Source: Jeotgalibacillus alimentarius
Lineage (GTDB): Bacteria; Bacillota; Bacilli; Bacillales; Jeotgalibacillaceae
Direction of reading: 5' to 3'
NCBI RefSeq assembly: GCF_000829445.1
Contig: NZ_JXRQ01000030.1
Span: forward strand, 1 to 64,000
Length of the DNA stretch: 64,000 nucleotides
The position numbers and the translations under genes are program-made. The first letter of the stretch is position 1. Every line of letters begins with the position of its first letter. The notes beneath the pieces are model-generated. The model was given only the letters and a program-made list of their open reading frames with translations. It had not been told where the DNA came from and ran no database searches. Of this stretch, positions 54,053 through 62,518 are shown piece by piece.

Positions 54053-54105
54053 GGGGACGGAGTTGGCACTTCGAGGTCTGACCTCGAAGTGCCAACTCCG
54101 TCCCC
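54053..54105. repeat. GGGGAC-family inverted repeat, copy 9 (best copy)
   Basis: GGGGACGGAGTTGGCACTTC and its inverse complement enclose GAGGTCTGACCTC: 25-bp perfect arms around CTG. Directly behind the importer terminator, before the guaC promoter. Confidence 0.93.
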
Positions 54106-54114
54106 AGTTTCTGT

Positions 54115-54158
54115 TTGACATCTCCTGCTAAACACTGTAAATTACTAAATGTACGAAC
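54115..54158 (+). promoter_or_regulatory. guaC promoter and PurBox-like site
   Basis: -35 TTGACA (54115-54120), 17-nt spacer, -10 TAAATT (54138-54143). AATGTACGAACAAT (about 54149-54162) resembles a PurR box (CCGAAC core here ACGAAC). PurR control is a suggestion only. Confidence 0.6.
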
Positions 54159-54206
54159 AATAATTAATATAAACTATTAAAATATTCGCTTTTAGGAGTG
54201 TTTCAT

Positions 54207-55190
54207 ATGGATAATGTATTTGATTACGAGGATATTCAATTAATTCCCGCAAAATGTGTGGTTAATAGCCGTTCTGAATGTGATACATCCGTGCAGTTTG
54301 GCAAGCATACGTTCAAGCTGCCGGTTGTACCTGCAAATATGCAGACAATTATTGATGAGAAAATCGCTGTGCATTTAGCTGAAAACGGTTACTTCTATAT
54401 CATGCACCGCTTCGAGCCGGAAGCACGTATTGCATTTATCAAAGACATGCAGGCAAAGAACCTGATTGCTTCAATCAGTGTAGGTGTGAAGGAAGATGAA
54501 TACGGATTTATTGAAGAACTGGCTGCTGCTAATCTGGTGCCGGACTATATCACAATCGATATTGCGCACGGTCATTCGAATGCCGTCATCGACATGATCC
54601 AGCATATTAAAAAGCACCTGCCGGAGAGCTTTGTAATTGCCGGAAATGTCGGGACACCTGAGGCAGTCAGAGAGCTTGAAAATGCCGGTGCTGACGCTAC
54701 AAAAGTAGGCATCGGGCCTGGTAAAGTATGTATCACGAAAATTAAAACAGGCTTCGGCACAGGCGGCTGGCAGCTCGCAGCACTTCGCTGGTGTGCAAAA
54801 GCGGCAACTAAACCAATCATCGCTGACGGCGGCATCCGAACGCATGGCGATATCGCCAAATCAGTCCGCTTCGGCGCATCGATGGTTATGATCGGATCGC
54901 TGTTTGCAGGTCATGAGGAATCACCGGGCGAAACAACAGAAGTTGATGGAAAGCGTGTGAAGGAGTACTTCGGATCAGCCTCAGAATTCCAAAAAGGGGA
55001 AAAGAAAAACGTCGAAGGTAAGAAAATGTTCGTTGAGCATAAGGGCTCGCTTCAGGACACGCTGACTGAAATGGAACAGGATCTGCAGTCATCGATTTCA
55101 TACGCAGGCGGCAAAACGCTTGAGTCGATTAAGCATGTGGATTATGTTGTGGTGAAGAATTCGATTTTTAATGGGGATAAGGTTTACTGA
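54207..55190 (+). CDS. guaC: GMP reductase
   Basis: 327 residues of the IMPDH/GMPR barrel. Catalytic C175 in [33 protein letters not shown] and [23 protein letters not shown] bind phosphate. Ends [11 protein letters not shown] exactly as in B. subtilis YumD. Converts GMP to IMP with NADPH. ATG at 54207 behind TAGGAGTGTTTCAT; a GTG three codons earlier is less likely. A 21-bp repeat array follows. Confidence 0.96.
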   Translation: MDNVFDYEDIQLIPAKCVVNSRSECDTSVQFGKHTFKLPVVPANMQTIIDEKIAVHLAENGYFYIMHRFEPEARIAFIKDMQAKNLIASISVGVKEDEYGFIEELAAANLVPDYITIDIAHGHSNAVIDMIQHIKKHLPESFVIAGNVGTPEAVRELENAGADATKVGIGPGKVCITKIKTGFGTGGWQLAALRWCAKAATKPIIADGGIRTHGDIAKSVRFGASMVMIGSLFAGHEESPGETTEVDGKRVKEYFGSASEFQKGEKKNVEGKKMFVEHKGSLQDTLTEMEQDLQSSISYAGGKTLESIKHVDYVVVKNSIFNGDKVY

Positions 55191-55200
55191 GTTTGGGTTG

Positions 55201-55330
55201 TTCGTGGTTTGTGGGTGATGTTCGGTGTAAAACCGGTCAGGTTCGACACATAACACCGCTTGTTCGACGCTGAACCCGGCTGGTTCGCCACTCACAGCAC
55301 AACCTTCGCCACATAGGGTAATTTGACCCA
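55201..55330 (+). repeat. 21-bp-phased TTCG array, copy 2
   Basis: TTCG at 55201, 55221, 55242, 55263, 55284 and 55305 (steps 20, 21, 21, 21, 21). The last unit, of 26 nt, ends GACCCA (55325-55330). Sequence between the TTCG anchors varies (for example ACGCTGAACCCGGCTGG, CCACTCACAGCACAACC). 14 nt separate the end from the terminator at 55345. Confidence 0.88.
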
Positions 55331-55344
55331 CTAAATTCAAGCAC

Positions 55345-55379
55345 AATAAAGCGGCCAGCACATCGCCAGCCGCTTTATT
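55345..55379. terminator. Bidirectional terminator between guaC and GDPD genes
   Basis: AATAAAGCGGC pairs perfectly with GCCGCTTTATT. Confidence 0.88.
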
Positions 55380-55395
55380 CACTAAAAGTAATATC

Positions 55396-56160
55396 TCATA
55401 TCACTTCAACCTCCGTCCCAACATGCACACGCGCTTCACCAACCCCAAGCTTCCCACGCAGCCGAGCAGGCGAATCAGTAAACACACCATCCACAAATTG
55501 AAGTGAAATGCCTTTCAGGTCTTCGGGTTCATTCACAGTATATAATCTGATCGGCAGTCCTGCCGCTTCGGCGCGGAGGGATTCTGCCGTGTGCATGAAT
55601 CCGGGCCGCGCATGGATGGCATCTGCGCCAAGGTGGCGGGCACATTTGACGATGCCGTCTATGTTGTCCCATACAAGCACAGCAATAGAAACAGAACTGC
55701 TGATATCGCGTACACGCCTTAAGGTTTCCAGATTGAAAGAGGAGAGCACCACCCGATCTGCCAGCTCATGACGCCTCACTGCATCGATAACAACCTGTTC
55801 GATCCCCGGGTATGGTTCACGGTCTGTTTTCAGTTCGATATTCAGCTTCAGCTCTGTACGGCCAATCCATTTCAGGACTTCCTCTAAAAGCGGAAGCGTT
55901 TCTCCGGCGCATGCCTGGTTGTACCAGCTGCCGGCATCGAGCTGCTTGAGTTCAAGCACAGTCATATCTTTCACAGCGCCTGTCCCATTCGTCGTACGGT
56001 CTACGGTTTCATCGTGTATGACGACGGCTTCTCCATCCTTTGACAGCTGCACATCAACTTCAATGCCATCTGCTTTTTCGCGCAGAGCCTGTCTGAAAGC
56101 GGCCATGGTGTTTTCAGGACACATCGTGCTTGCGCCGCGGTGGGCATAAAAGGTTGTCAT
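55396..56160 (-). CDS. ugpQ: Cytosolic glycerophosphodiester phosphodiesterase (UgpQ-type)
   Basis: 254 residues, no signal peptide. GDPD motifs: AHRGASTMCPENTMAAF (6-22, H7), GIEVDVQLSKDGEAVVIHDETVDRTTNG (about 32-59) and LKLNIELKTD. Releases glycerol-3-phosphate from imported glycerophosphodiesters. Last gene of the glpP-ugp operon, 18 nt behind the lipoprotein gene, which fits an intracellular role. Confidence 0.93.
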   Translation of the reverse strand: MTTFYAHRGASTMCPENTMAAFRQALREKADGIEVDVQLSKDGEAVVIHDETVDRTTNGTGAVKDMTVLELKQLDAGSWYNQACAGETLPLLEEVLKWIGRTELKLNIELKTDREPYPGIEQVVIDAVRRHELADRVVLSSFNLETLRRVRDISSSVSIAVLVWDNIDGIVKCARHLGADAIHARPGFMHTAESLRAEAAGLPIRLYTVNEPEDLKGISLQFVDGVFTDSPARLRGKLGVGEARVHVGTEVEVI

Positions 56161-56178
56161 ATGCGTGCCTCCTTCTGT

Positions 56179-57522
56179 TCAGTTACCGTTTTTGGCTGCA
56201 TCCACTTCAAGTGCACGGTTTGTTTCTTCTGCTGCCTGGTCAAGTGCTTCCTGCGGGTCCGCTCCCTGATATAAGCTTTCCATAGCATTGACTACACGCT
56301 GTCTTGCTTCAGGGAATACTGAGATCAGTGCGCCGCCTGTTGCTGCATTTGCCTGCGTTTCTTTCAGCTGATCAACTGTTACTTTTAATTGCGGATATTC
56401 CGCCCACTGATCAACCACAATCTGCTCCTCGTATGCTGCCGGGTTGATTGCAAAGTAGCCTGTATCCACGTGCCACTGTGCCTGTGCTTCAGCTGATGAT
56501 GCGTACTTCATGAATTCCCATGCACCCTGCTTCTGCTCAGCTTCGATGTCATCTGCCATCCAGAGTGACGCACCTCCGATGATCACACCGTTACGCTCTG
56601 CATCATCCGGTACTGGCAGGTAACCAACACCTACTTCAAACGGGGCGTTATCAATCATCCCTTTTACACCTGCAGATGAATCAAGAATCATCGCTGTCGC
56701 ACCCGACTGGAACGCTGCACGCATATCATCCCAGTTCTGACCTGAGTTATAGAATGTACCCTCATCATGCATATCCTTGATTAAGTTGAAGACATTTAGG
56801 CCCTCTTCTCCGTTAAATACCGCTTCAGTTGCCTGACCTTCACGTCCATTTTCAGCGTCAACGAACAATCCGCCCTGCGCTGCCACAAGCTCTTCAAAGA
56901 ACCAGCCATAGTTTAAAATTGAGAAGCCTTTCTGCTCACCTTCAGTCAGTGCCGCTGCAGCTTCTTTCAGCTCGCTGTAAGTCATTGGCGACTTTTCAGG
57001 ATCAAGTCCAGCCGCTTCAAATGCGTCCTTGTTATAAATCAGAACCGGCGTTGACGAGTTAAATGGCATTGAATACTGAACGCCATCCACGCTGTAGTAA
57101 TTTGTGATATTTTCTTCCCAGATTGATGTATCAAAGCCTTCTTCATCAATAAAGTCCTGAACGGGCTGAATGTGCCCTGAGTCGATCATGAATTTTGTTC
57201 CGACTTCAAATACCTGCATCATAGCAGGCGATTCGTCTGTTCCTGCCACTGTGTTCAGCTTTGTCAGCGCCTCTTCGTATGTACCCTGGAAGACAGGCTC
57301 AACTTCATATTCCTCCTGGGATGCATTGAAGTCGTCCACTAATGTATTCAGTGCTGTCTCAAGCTCGCCGCTCATCGCATGCCAGAAAACAACTTCTGTT
57401 TTACCAGTATCCTCAGCAGGTGCTGCTGTTGCATCTGTTGTCTGTACCGCTTCCTCTGTTTCACTTGTACACGCCGCCAAAAGTAGTGCCATTGCTGTTG
57501 AACCGATCCAAAGCTTTTTCAT
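56179..57522 (-). CDS. ugpB: Glycerophosphodiester/G3P-binding lipoprotein (UgpB-like)
   Basis: 447 residues. Lipobox LAAC (C18), acidic linker, then a carbohydrate-type (family 1) binding fold: TEVVFWHAMSGELETALNTLVDDFN and GATAMILDSSAGVKG. Assigned UgpB because it sits between ugpAE-type permeases and a GDPD gene and behind glpP. RBS AAGGAGGAAACAATCA. Binds glycerol-3-phosphate or its diesters outside the membrane. Confidence 0.88.
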   Translation of the reverse strand: MKKLWIGSTAMALLLAACTSETEEAVQTTDATAAPAEDTGKTEVVFWHAMSGELETALNTLVDDFNASQEEYEVEPVFQGTYEEALTKLNTVAGTDESPAMMQVFEVGTKFMIDSGHIQPVQDFIDEEGFDTSIWEENITNYYSVDGVQYSMPFNSSTPVLIYNKDAFEAAGLDPEKSPMTYSELKEAAAALTEGEQKGFSILNYGWFFEELVAAQGGLFVDAENGREGQATEAVFNGEEGLNVFNLIKDMHDEGTFYNSGQNWDDMRAAFQSGATAMILDSSAGVKGMIDNAPFEVGVGYLPVPDDAERNGVIIGGASLWMADDIEAEQKQGAWEFMKYASSAEAQAQWHVDTGYFAINPAAYEEQIVVDQWAEYPQLKVTVDQLKETQANAATGGALISVFPEARQRVVNAMESLYQGADPQEALDQAAEETNRALEVDAAKNGN

Positions 57523-57536
57523 TGATTGTTTCCTCC

Positions 57537-58349
57537 TTATTTTAGCGCCCCTTGTGTGAGGCCTTCCTGAAGTCGTTTTTGCCCTGCAAATAATAGAATC
57601 AATGTCGGTAAAATCACCATGACCACACCTGCCATCACAACGCCCCAGTCACTTGCAATCTCCTGGGTCTGCATCTGCTTTAAGCCGATCTGAACGGTGC
57701 GGTTCGCCTCATTATTCGTGACAAGAAGCGGCCACAAATACATATTCCATGCCGTTAAAAAGCTGTAAATCGCAAGCGTTGTGATGGTCGTTTTCGCAAC
57801 TGGAAGCACGACACCGGTAAAAAAGCGCAGCTTGCTGATGCCTGCAATTTGAGACGCTTCATATAATTCTTTTGGAATCGTCTTGAACTGCTGGCGTAAT
57901 AAAAACGTGCCAAATGCCATGGCGAAAAACGGAATCGTCAGCCCTGCATAACTGTTGAGCCAGCCAAGCGACTGCACCGTCTGAAAGTTCGGCACCATTG
58001 TCGCTTCCCACGGAATCATCATCGTGGAAATGAACAGGTAGAAAATCCACTCACGCCCTTTAAACTCAGTAAATACAAACGCAAAAGCTGCCAGACTGCA
58101 AAGAATGAGCTGTCCGGCCATAATCAGCACAGACACCAACAGACTGTTCCAGAGATACGTGAGGAGCGGCACCCGCTCGAATGCAGACACATAGTTTGCA
58201 AGAGAAAAAGTTTCCGGCCACAGTGAGCCCTGCAGTACTTCTCCACCCTGCATAAAGCTTATGAGAAAGGCGTAAAGAATCGGGAACACCATCACAAGTC
58301 CTGAGACGGTAAGCGTCATATAAAGTAAAACCTTTTTTCCCATGCTCAC
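57537..58349 (-). CDS. ugpE: ABC importer permease (UgpE-like)
   Basis: 270 residues, six helices. MalG-type inner-membrane component with EAA loop YEASQIAGISKLRFFTGVVLPVAKTTITTLAIY. GTG start at 58349, 8 nt behind AAAGGAAGGTG and overlapping the ugpA stop. Works with UgpA and UgpC. Confidence 0.9.
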   Translation of the reverse strand: MSMGKKVLLYMTLTVSGLVMVFPILYAFLISFMQGGEVLQGSLWPETFSLANYVSAFERVPLLTYLWNSLLVSVLIMAGQLILCSLAAFAFVFTEFKGREWIFYLFISTMMIPWEATMVPNFQTVQSLGWLNSYAGLTIPFFAMAFGTFLLRQQFKTIPKELYEASQIAGISKLRFFTGVVLPVAKTTITTLAIYSFLTAWNMYLWPLLVTNNEANRTVQIGLKQMQTQEIASDWGVVMAGVVMVILPTLILLFAGQKRLQEGLTQGALK

Positions 58350-59269
58350 TGATAGTGCACCTTCCTTTCACCGATTTTGAACTGAAGCACTGTGACGACC
58401 AGCACCGTCACAAACAGCAGCACTGCCTGCGCACTGGCGGAACCAACGTTATAGTTGATAAAAGCGTCCTTATAAATGGAATAGACAATCACGTTAGTGG
58501 ACTCCATCGGCCCGCCTTTTGTTAACAGATCGATCTGGCCGAACGTCTGAAACGCATTGATCAAAGAGACCGTTGTCACGAAAAAGAGCGTTGGTGACAG
58601 CATCGGCAGTGTAATTTTACGCAGCTTACATGACTCGCTTACACCTGCAATCCTTGCACTTTCATACAAGGACTGATCAATGTTCTGCAGACCGCCAAGG
58701 AGAATTAGAAAAGCAAAGCCAGTATTCATCCAGATCGTTGCAATCGAAACAGAAAGTAATGCGTACTGCGGATCCAGCAGCCACTGCACGCCCGAAATAT
58801 TCAGCGCTGCGAGTATCCGGTTGAACAACCCTATCGATGGATTAAACAGAAACATCCAGATCACAGAAGATGCTGCTACACTCATCCCCATCGTCGCAGA
58901 AAACATCGTGCGGAAAAGGCCGATGCCTCTCAACTTCTGATTCGCTAAAATCGCAAGTGCAGTCGCAAGCACAATCCCTGCAGGAACTGTATAAAGTACA
59001 AATAGCGCAGTTGCCTTTGCACTGATTTGAAAACTCGTGGACTGAAACAGATTCAGGAAGTTCTCCCAGCCCACAAAGACAATCGGCACACCCTGCGAAT
59101 CGGTTAAAAACAAACTCAAGTACACAGTCCTGACCATCGGATAGAAGAGAAAAACCCCAAACAGCAGCAGCGATGGCAGCAGAAACAGCATGCCGGTTGC
59201 CCAGTTGGACCAGGCACGCTTCCGCTCCACCTGGCGATCAGCGGTGAATTCGTGCTGCATTGTGGTCAT
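58346..59269 (-). CDS. ugpA: ABC importer permease (UgpA-like)
   Basis: 307 residues, six to seven helices. MalF-type permease: FLLPSLLLFGVFLFYPMVRTVYLSLF at the N-terminus and EAA loop YESARIAGVSESCKLRKITLPMLSPTLFF. Overlaps ugpC by 4 nt and ugpE by 4 nt, an ordinary tightly coupled operon. Confidence 0.92.
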   Translation of the reverse strand: MTTMQHEFTADRQVERKRAWSNWATGMLFLLPSLLLFGVFLFYPMVRTVYLSLFLTDSQGVPIVFVGWENFLNLFQSTSFQISAKATALFVLYTVPAGIVLATALAILANQKLRGIGLFRTMFSATMGMSVAASSVIWMFLFNPSIGLFNRILAALNISGVQWLLDPQYALLSVSIATIWMNTGFAFLILLGGLQNIDQSLYESARIAGVSESCKLRKITLPMLSPTLFFVTTVSLINAFQTFGQIDLLTKGGPMESTNVIVYSIYKDAFINYNVGSASAQAVLLFVTVLVVTVLQFKIGERKVHYQ

Positions 59270-60372
59270 AACGACACCTTCTTAACTGGCGCTGCCTCAC
59301 ATACAATCCGCTCACCCTTTTCAGCTGAAAATAACGCCAGGTGACGATCATCTACGCAGATCCGGATCTGTTCTCCAGGCTGAACGCTGCTCTGACCCGG
59401 CCATTTTGCAATCCACTGCGTAGCCTCTCCAAAGTCGAAAGTAACAAGCGTCTCCGTTCCCAGCACCTCTACATTTGCGACCTGAACTAAAAACCCAGGC
59501 TCACTATCCTTCGCAAGCGAGATATGCTCCGGCCTCACGCCAAGCGTCACGCGTCCTGAACCGATCTTCTGCTTCATAGCTGCAGTCACCGGCGTCATCC
59601 AGTGACCATCAGCAACCAGTACAGAATCCTTCATCTCCGCATCAATCAGATTCATCGGTGGTGACCCGATAAACGAGGCTACAAACGTATTCGCCGGATT
59701 GTTATATACATCGAGCGGCCGTCCGATCTGCTGTACGTCGCCGTCTGATAAAATCATCATCCGGTCTGCCATCGTCATTGCCTCTGTCTGGTCATGCGTC
59801 ACATAAATCATTGTCAGACCAAGCTTTCTCTGCAGCTGCCTGATCTCAGAACGCATCTTTGCACGCAGCTTGGCATCAAGGTTTGAAAGCGGTTCATCCA
59901 TCAGACAAAGCGGCGCCTGCGTGACAACTGCGCGGGCAAGTGCTACACGCTGACGCTGACCGCCTGATAGCTCGCGCGGCTTCCGCTTCATATAATCTGT
60001 GAGCCCGAGCATCCCGCACACTTCCTTACAGCGTTCCTTCTGCTCTCTTTTTGACACCTTTTTAACATGTAAGCCAAATGTGATATTCTGCTCTACTGAT
60101 AAATGAGGGTACAGCGCGTAATTCTGAAATACCATCGACAGATCGCGTTCGCTCGGAGTTAAAGCATTTGCCCGCTTCCCATCCAGTGCAAGCTCGCCTG
60201 ATGTGATCGATTCGAGTCCTGCGATCATGCGGAGCATCGTACTTTTCCCGCAGCCTGAAGGCCCGACCAGCACAAAAAATTCACCCGGCTCGACTGTGAC
60301 GTCAATTGCTTTTAACACGTCCTGTTTTCCATCATAGGATTTCGTAATCCCTTTTAACTCAACCTTCCTCAT
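59266..60372 (-). CDS. ugpC: ABC importer ATPase (UgpC-like)
   Basis: 368 residues. Walker A GPSGCGKST (about 37-45), signature LSGGQRQRVALARA, Walker B CLMDEPLSNLDAKLR, H-loop YVTHDQTEAMT; a C-terminal TOBE-type regulatory domain (about 235-368; GVRPEHI). MsmK/UgpC subgroup. ATG at 60372 overlaps the glpP stop (ATGA) behind GGAGGTGACGCA. Confidence 0.93.
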   Translation of the reverse strand: MRKVELKGITKSYDGKQDVLKAIDVTVEPGEFFVLVGPSGCGKSTMLRMIAGLESITSGELALDGKRANALTPSERDLSMVFQNYALYPHLSVEQNITFGLHVKKVSKREQKERCKEVCGMLGLTDYMKRKPRELSGGQRQRVALARAVVTQAPLCLMDEPLSNLDAKLRAKMRSEIRQLQRKLGLTMIYVTHDQTEAMTMADRMMILSDGDVQQIGRPLDVYNNPANTFVASFIGSPPMNLIDAEMKDSVLVADGHWMTPVTAAMKQKIGSGRVTLGVRPEHISLAKDSEPGFLVQVANVEVLGTETLVTFDFGEATQWIAKWPGQSSVQPGEQIRICVDDRHLALFSAEKGERIVCEAAPVKKVSL

Positions 60373-60953
60373 TGCGTCACCTCCACAAGCGGCTTCCAAA
60401 GATGCGTCCTTCCTGTAGAAACAGCTGTCGCACCGCGCTCAATCGCCTTCTCCATCTGTCTGCGGTTCTGGATCAGGCCACCTGTAATAATTGGAATATC
60501 CGTTTTCTTTTTTACATGATCAATCAAATGTGGCACCACACCAGGCATCAGCTCCAGAAAATCAGGCTGTACCTGCTCCGCACTCTCAAGTCCGTTCTTT
60601 AAAGCATCTGAATCGATTAAAAACAGACGCTGAATCACAATTAATCCTTCTTTTTTCGCAGCCGTCACAAGCGATGACTTCGTTGTCACAATCCCGGTTG
60701 GCTGAACATGCCGCGCAATAAACTTTAACCCTTCACGGTCATAGCTGATCCCCGGAATCTTCTCAATATGTAAAAACACATCACGATTATGTGACTTCAG
60801 AAAATCCACATACCGCTTGATCACCGTAAGATTTCCAAGCAGTAAAAAGGCCGCCTTAATGTCTGTCTCTACAAATTCCTCAAGCTGTCTGGGCTCTTTG
60901 ATCGACGCAATCACCCGTGACTCTTTCACTCTATCTAAAAACAAAACGCTCAC
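60369..60953 (-). CDS. glpP: Glycerol-3-phosphate-responsive antiterminator
   Basis: 194 residues. GlpP hallmarks: FLLLGNLTVIKRYVDFLKSH, DVFLHIEKIPGISYDREGLKFIA, TTKSSLVTAAKKEGLIVIQRLFLIDSDALKNG and ELMPGVVPHLI, ending PIITGGLIQNRRQMEKAIERGATAVSTG. In B. subtilis GlpP, with G3P, lets RNA polymerase pass terminators in glp leaders. First gene of the ugp operon here. A hairpin with T-run also precedes it, so it may regulate itself. Confidence 0.95.
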   Translation of the reverse strand: MSVLFLDRVKESRVIASIKEPRQLEEFVETDIKAAFLLLGNLTVIKRYVDFLKSHNRDVFLHIEKIPGISYDREGLKFIARHVQPTGIVTTKSSLVTAAKKEGLIVIQRLFLIDSDALKNGLESAEQVQPDFLELMPGVVPHLIDHVKKKTDIPIITGGLIQNRRQMEKAIERGATAVSTGRTHLWKPLVEVTQ

Positions 60954-60976
60954 TCCTTTTCCACCGGTACTGGCAT

Positions 60977-61027
60977 AAAAAAATCCACGAAAATATAAAG
61001 AGGCCTATCTGTCTCTCGTTTTCGCGG
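60977..61027 (-). promoter_or_regulatory. Possible GlpP-responsive attenuator before glpP
   Basis: Minus-strand CCGCGAAAA (61027-61019) pairs with TTTTCGTGG (60993-60985), followed by a T-run (60983-60977). AGAGACAGAT lies in the loop, similar to AGAGACGAGT in the glpT leader. Confidence 0.5.
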
Positions 61028-61169
61028 TTCTCATCAGCCATACCGGACTGCTATTCACTTGTCTTTCACAGCTATGATGTTACAGATGGAATGTTAAGGA
61101 AGTTTGAAGGGATTGTAAGGGGATTGATAAGGTTTTGTTAATGCGGGTGTGGGACTGGTGCGGGAATGG
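61028..61169. other. glpP upstream region, no gene
   Basis: No plausible gene. It should hold the glpP promoter on the minus strand, but I see only weak candidates. A 21-bp repeat array follows at 61170. Confidence 0.4.
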
Positions 61170-61300
61170 TTCGGCGTATCTTGCTGGATGTTCGACTTAT
61201 AACTGTTGGGGTTCGGCGGATGTCCCCGCATGTTCGACGCTTTCCCCTGTCCGTTCGACACTTCTCACTCAAACTTCGACGTTTAGTGTCATTAGACCCA
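61170..61300 (+). repeat. 21-bp-phased TTCG array, copy 3
   Basis: TTCG at 61170, 61191, 61212, 61233, 61254 and 61275, every step exactly 21 bp. The last 26-nt unit ends GACCCA (61295-61300). 14 nt then lead to the ohr terminator. Units between anchors differ (for example ACTTATAACTGTTGGGG, ACGCTTTCCCCTGTCCG). Confidence 0.92.
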
Positions 61301-61314
61301 CCTCACAAACCACA

Positions 61315-61350
61315 AAAACCCCCTGACCGATCCACCGGCCAGGGGGTTTT
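61315..61350 (-). terminator. Intrinsic terminator of ohr
   Basis: AAAACCCCCTG pairs with CAGGGGGTTTT, with a GGT-rich loop. Confidence 0.88.
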
Positions 61351-61367
61351 CAGCGCGAATCTGCAAG

Positions 61368-61784
61368 TTACGCAGTACGCACATTAAAGCTCACATCAAT
61401 ATTTCCACGCGTCGCATTAGAATAAGGGCACACCTGGTGGCCTTCCTCTACCAATTGACGAGCTGTTTCTTCATCTACACCTTTGATCAGTACATCCATT
61501 TCCACTGATAGCGCATAACCTGCATCGCCTTTATTCAGTGATACGTCTGCTTTGATTTCAGAACCGTCATGCTTAATGCCTTTTTGCATGGCAACAATAT
61601 TCATTGCTGAATCGAAGCATGCAGCATAGCCTGCTGCGAATAGTTCTTCAGGGTTACTTTTTCCTGCTGTATCAGCGCCTGGCATTGGCATTGCAAGGCC
61701 AAGGTCGAATGATCCGCTTTCTGCTGTTACGCGTCCTTCACGTCCGCCTACTGCTGTTGCTGTTGAAGTAAATAGCTTTTTCAT
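61368..61784 (-). CDS. ohr: Organic hydroperoxide resistance peroxidase
   Basis: 138 residues of the OsmC/Ohr fold. Both catalytic cysteines are present: C56 (GYAACFDSAM) and C119 (HQVCPYSNATRGN). Reduces organic hydroperoxides using lipoylated partners. Divergent from ohrR with the OhrR operator between. RBS AGGAGGAATCATTC. Confidence 0.96.
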   Translation of the reverse strand: MKKLFTSTATAVGGREGRVTAESGSFDLGLAMPMPGADTAGKSNPEELFAAGYAACFDSAMNIVAMQKGIKHDGSEIKADVSLNKGDAGYALSVEMDVLIKGVDEETARQLVEEGHQVCPYSNATRGNIDVSFNVRTA

Positions 61785-61810
61785 GAATGATTCCTCCTGT
61801 TAAATGTGAT

Positions 61811-61853
61811 ATATTTAAGTTGTGTACAATTTAATTTTATACAACTTAAATAT
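61811..61853. promoter_or_regulatory. OhrR operator
   Basis: ATATTTAAGTTGTGTACAAT, TTAA and TTTATACAACTTAAATAT form a long palindrome containing TACAAT, as in known OhrR sites. It lies between the ohr and ohrR starts. Confidence 0.88.
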
Positions 61854-61892
61854 TTTTGCAACTAATATGATTCTCTCAGGAGGAGATTTTTT

Positions 61893-62339
61893 ATGAATCC
61901 CTTACATTTATCCAATCAATTATGCTTTCCCTTTTATGCGATCTCTAAAGAAATCATTAAGCGATACCGTCCTTTTTTAGCGCCGCTGAATCTGACTTAC
62001 CCGCAATATCTGGTGATGCTTGTACTATGGGAAGAAGATTTTGTCACGTTAAAATCAATTGGTGGACGGCTTCAGCTTGATTCCGGCACGCTGACACCGC
62101 TGGTTAAAAAATTGATCCAATCCGGTTATATAGAAAAAGCACGGAATCCTGAAGATGAACGCCAGCTCGTGATCAGGCTGACTGAACGCGGGAGAAGCCT
62201 TGAAGAAGAAGCAAAGGAGATCCCGGCCCGAATTAACGAAGTACTTGGCCTGAATAAAGAGGAGTACGATCAATATAAAGACATGCTCGATGAACTGGCG
62301 GGTAAACTGGATATTAAGCGTGAGAATGGGTATTGCTGA
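61893..62339 (+). CDS. ohrR: Organic peroxide sensor repressor, MarR family
   Basis: 148 residues. OhrR start NQLCFPFYAISKEI with sensing C11, winged HTH with LKSIGGRLQLDSGTLTPLVKKLIQSGYI (about 55-82) and wing KARNPEDERQLVI. One-Cys type: other cysteine only at the C-terminus (C148). Oxidation of C11 should release the ohr operator. RBS AGGAGGAG. Followed by a 21-bp repeat array. Confidence 0.95.
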   Translation: MNPLHLSNQLCFPFYAISKEIIKRYRPFLAPLNLTYPQYLVMLVLWEEDFVTLKSIGGRLQLDSGTLTPLVKKLIQSGYIEKARNPEDERQLVIRLTERGRSLEEEAKEIPARINEVLGLNKEEYDQYKDMLDELAGKLDIKRENGYC

Positions 62340-62356
62340 GTCGTGTGGAGAGGATG

Positions 62357-62466
62357 TTCTAGGTAAAACGGCGGATGTTCGCCGTTCACAGTCATAGGTT
62401 CGAAGGAAAACCCGGACAGTTCGTCACTTCTCATAACATCTTCGCCACATAGTATAAAAAGACCTA
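62357..62466 (+). repeat. 21-bp-phased TTCG array, copy 4
   Basis: TTCT at 62357, then TTCG at 62378, 62399, 62420 and 62441, all steps exactly 21 bp. The final 26-nt unit ends GACCTA (62461-62466), 14 nt before the terminator at 62481. The tail AAAAAGACCTATAC is also found in copy 1. Confidence 0.9.
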
Positions 62467-62480
62467 TACCACCAATCAAC

Positions 62481-62518
62481 AAAACCGCCGGCTGGATCTG
62501 TCATCAGCCGGCGGTTTT
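62481..62518. terminator. Bidirectional terminator between ohrR and the EAL gene
   Basis: AAAACCGCCGGCTG pairs perfectly with CAGCCGGCGGTTTT (14 bp). It overlaps the stop of the minus-strand gene. Confidence 0.92.

Noticed and set aside
55201-55330. CRISPR array interpretation of the 21-bp repeats
   Set aside because: Only 4 bp are repeated, no spacer/repeat division of CRISPR length exists, and no cas genes are present.
55201-55330. Coding heptapeptide repeat in the 21-bp arrays
   Set aside because: Stop codons interrupt the frames and no RBS or start exists.
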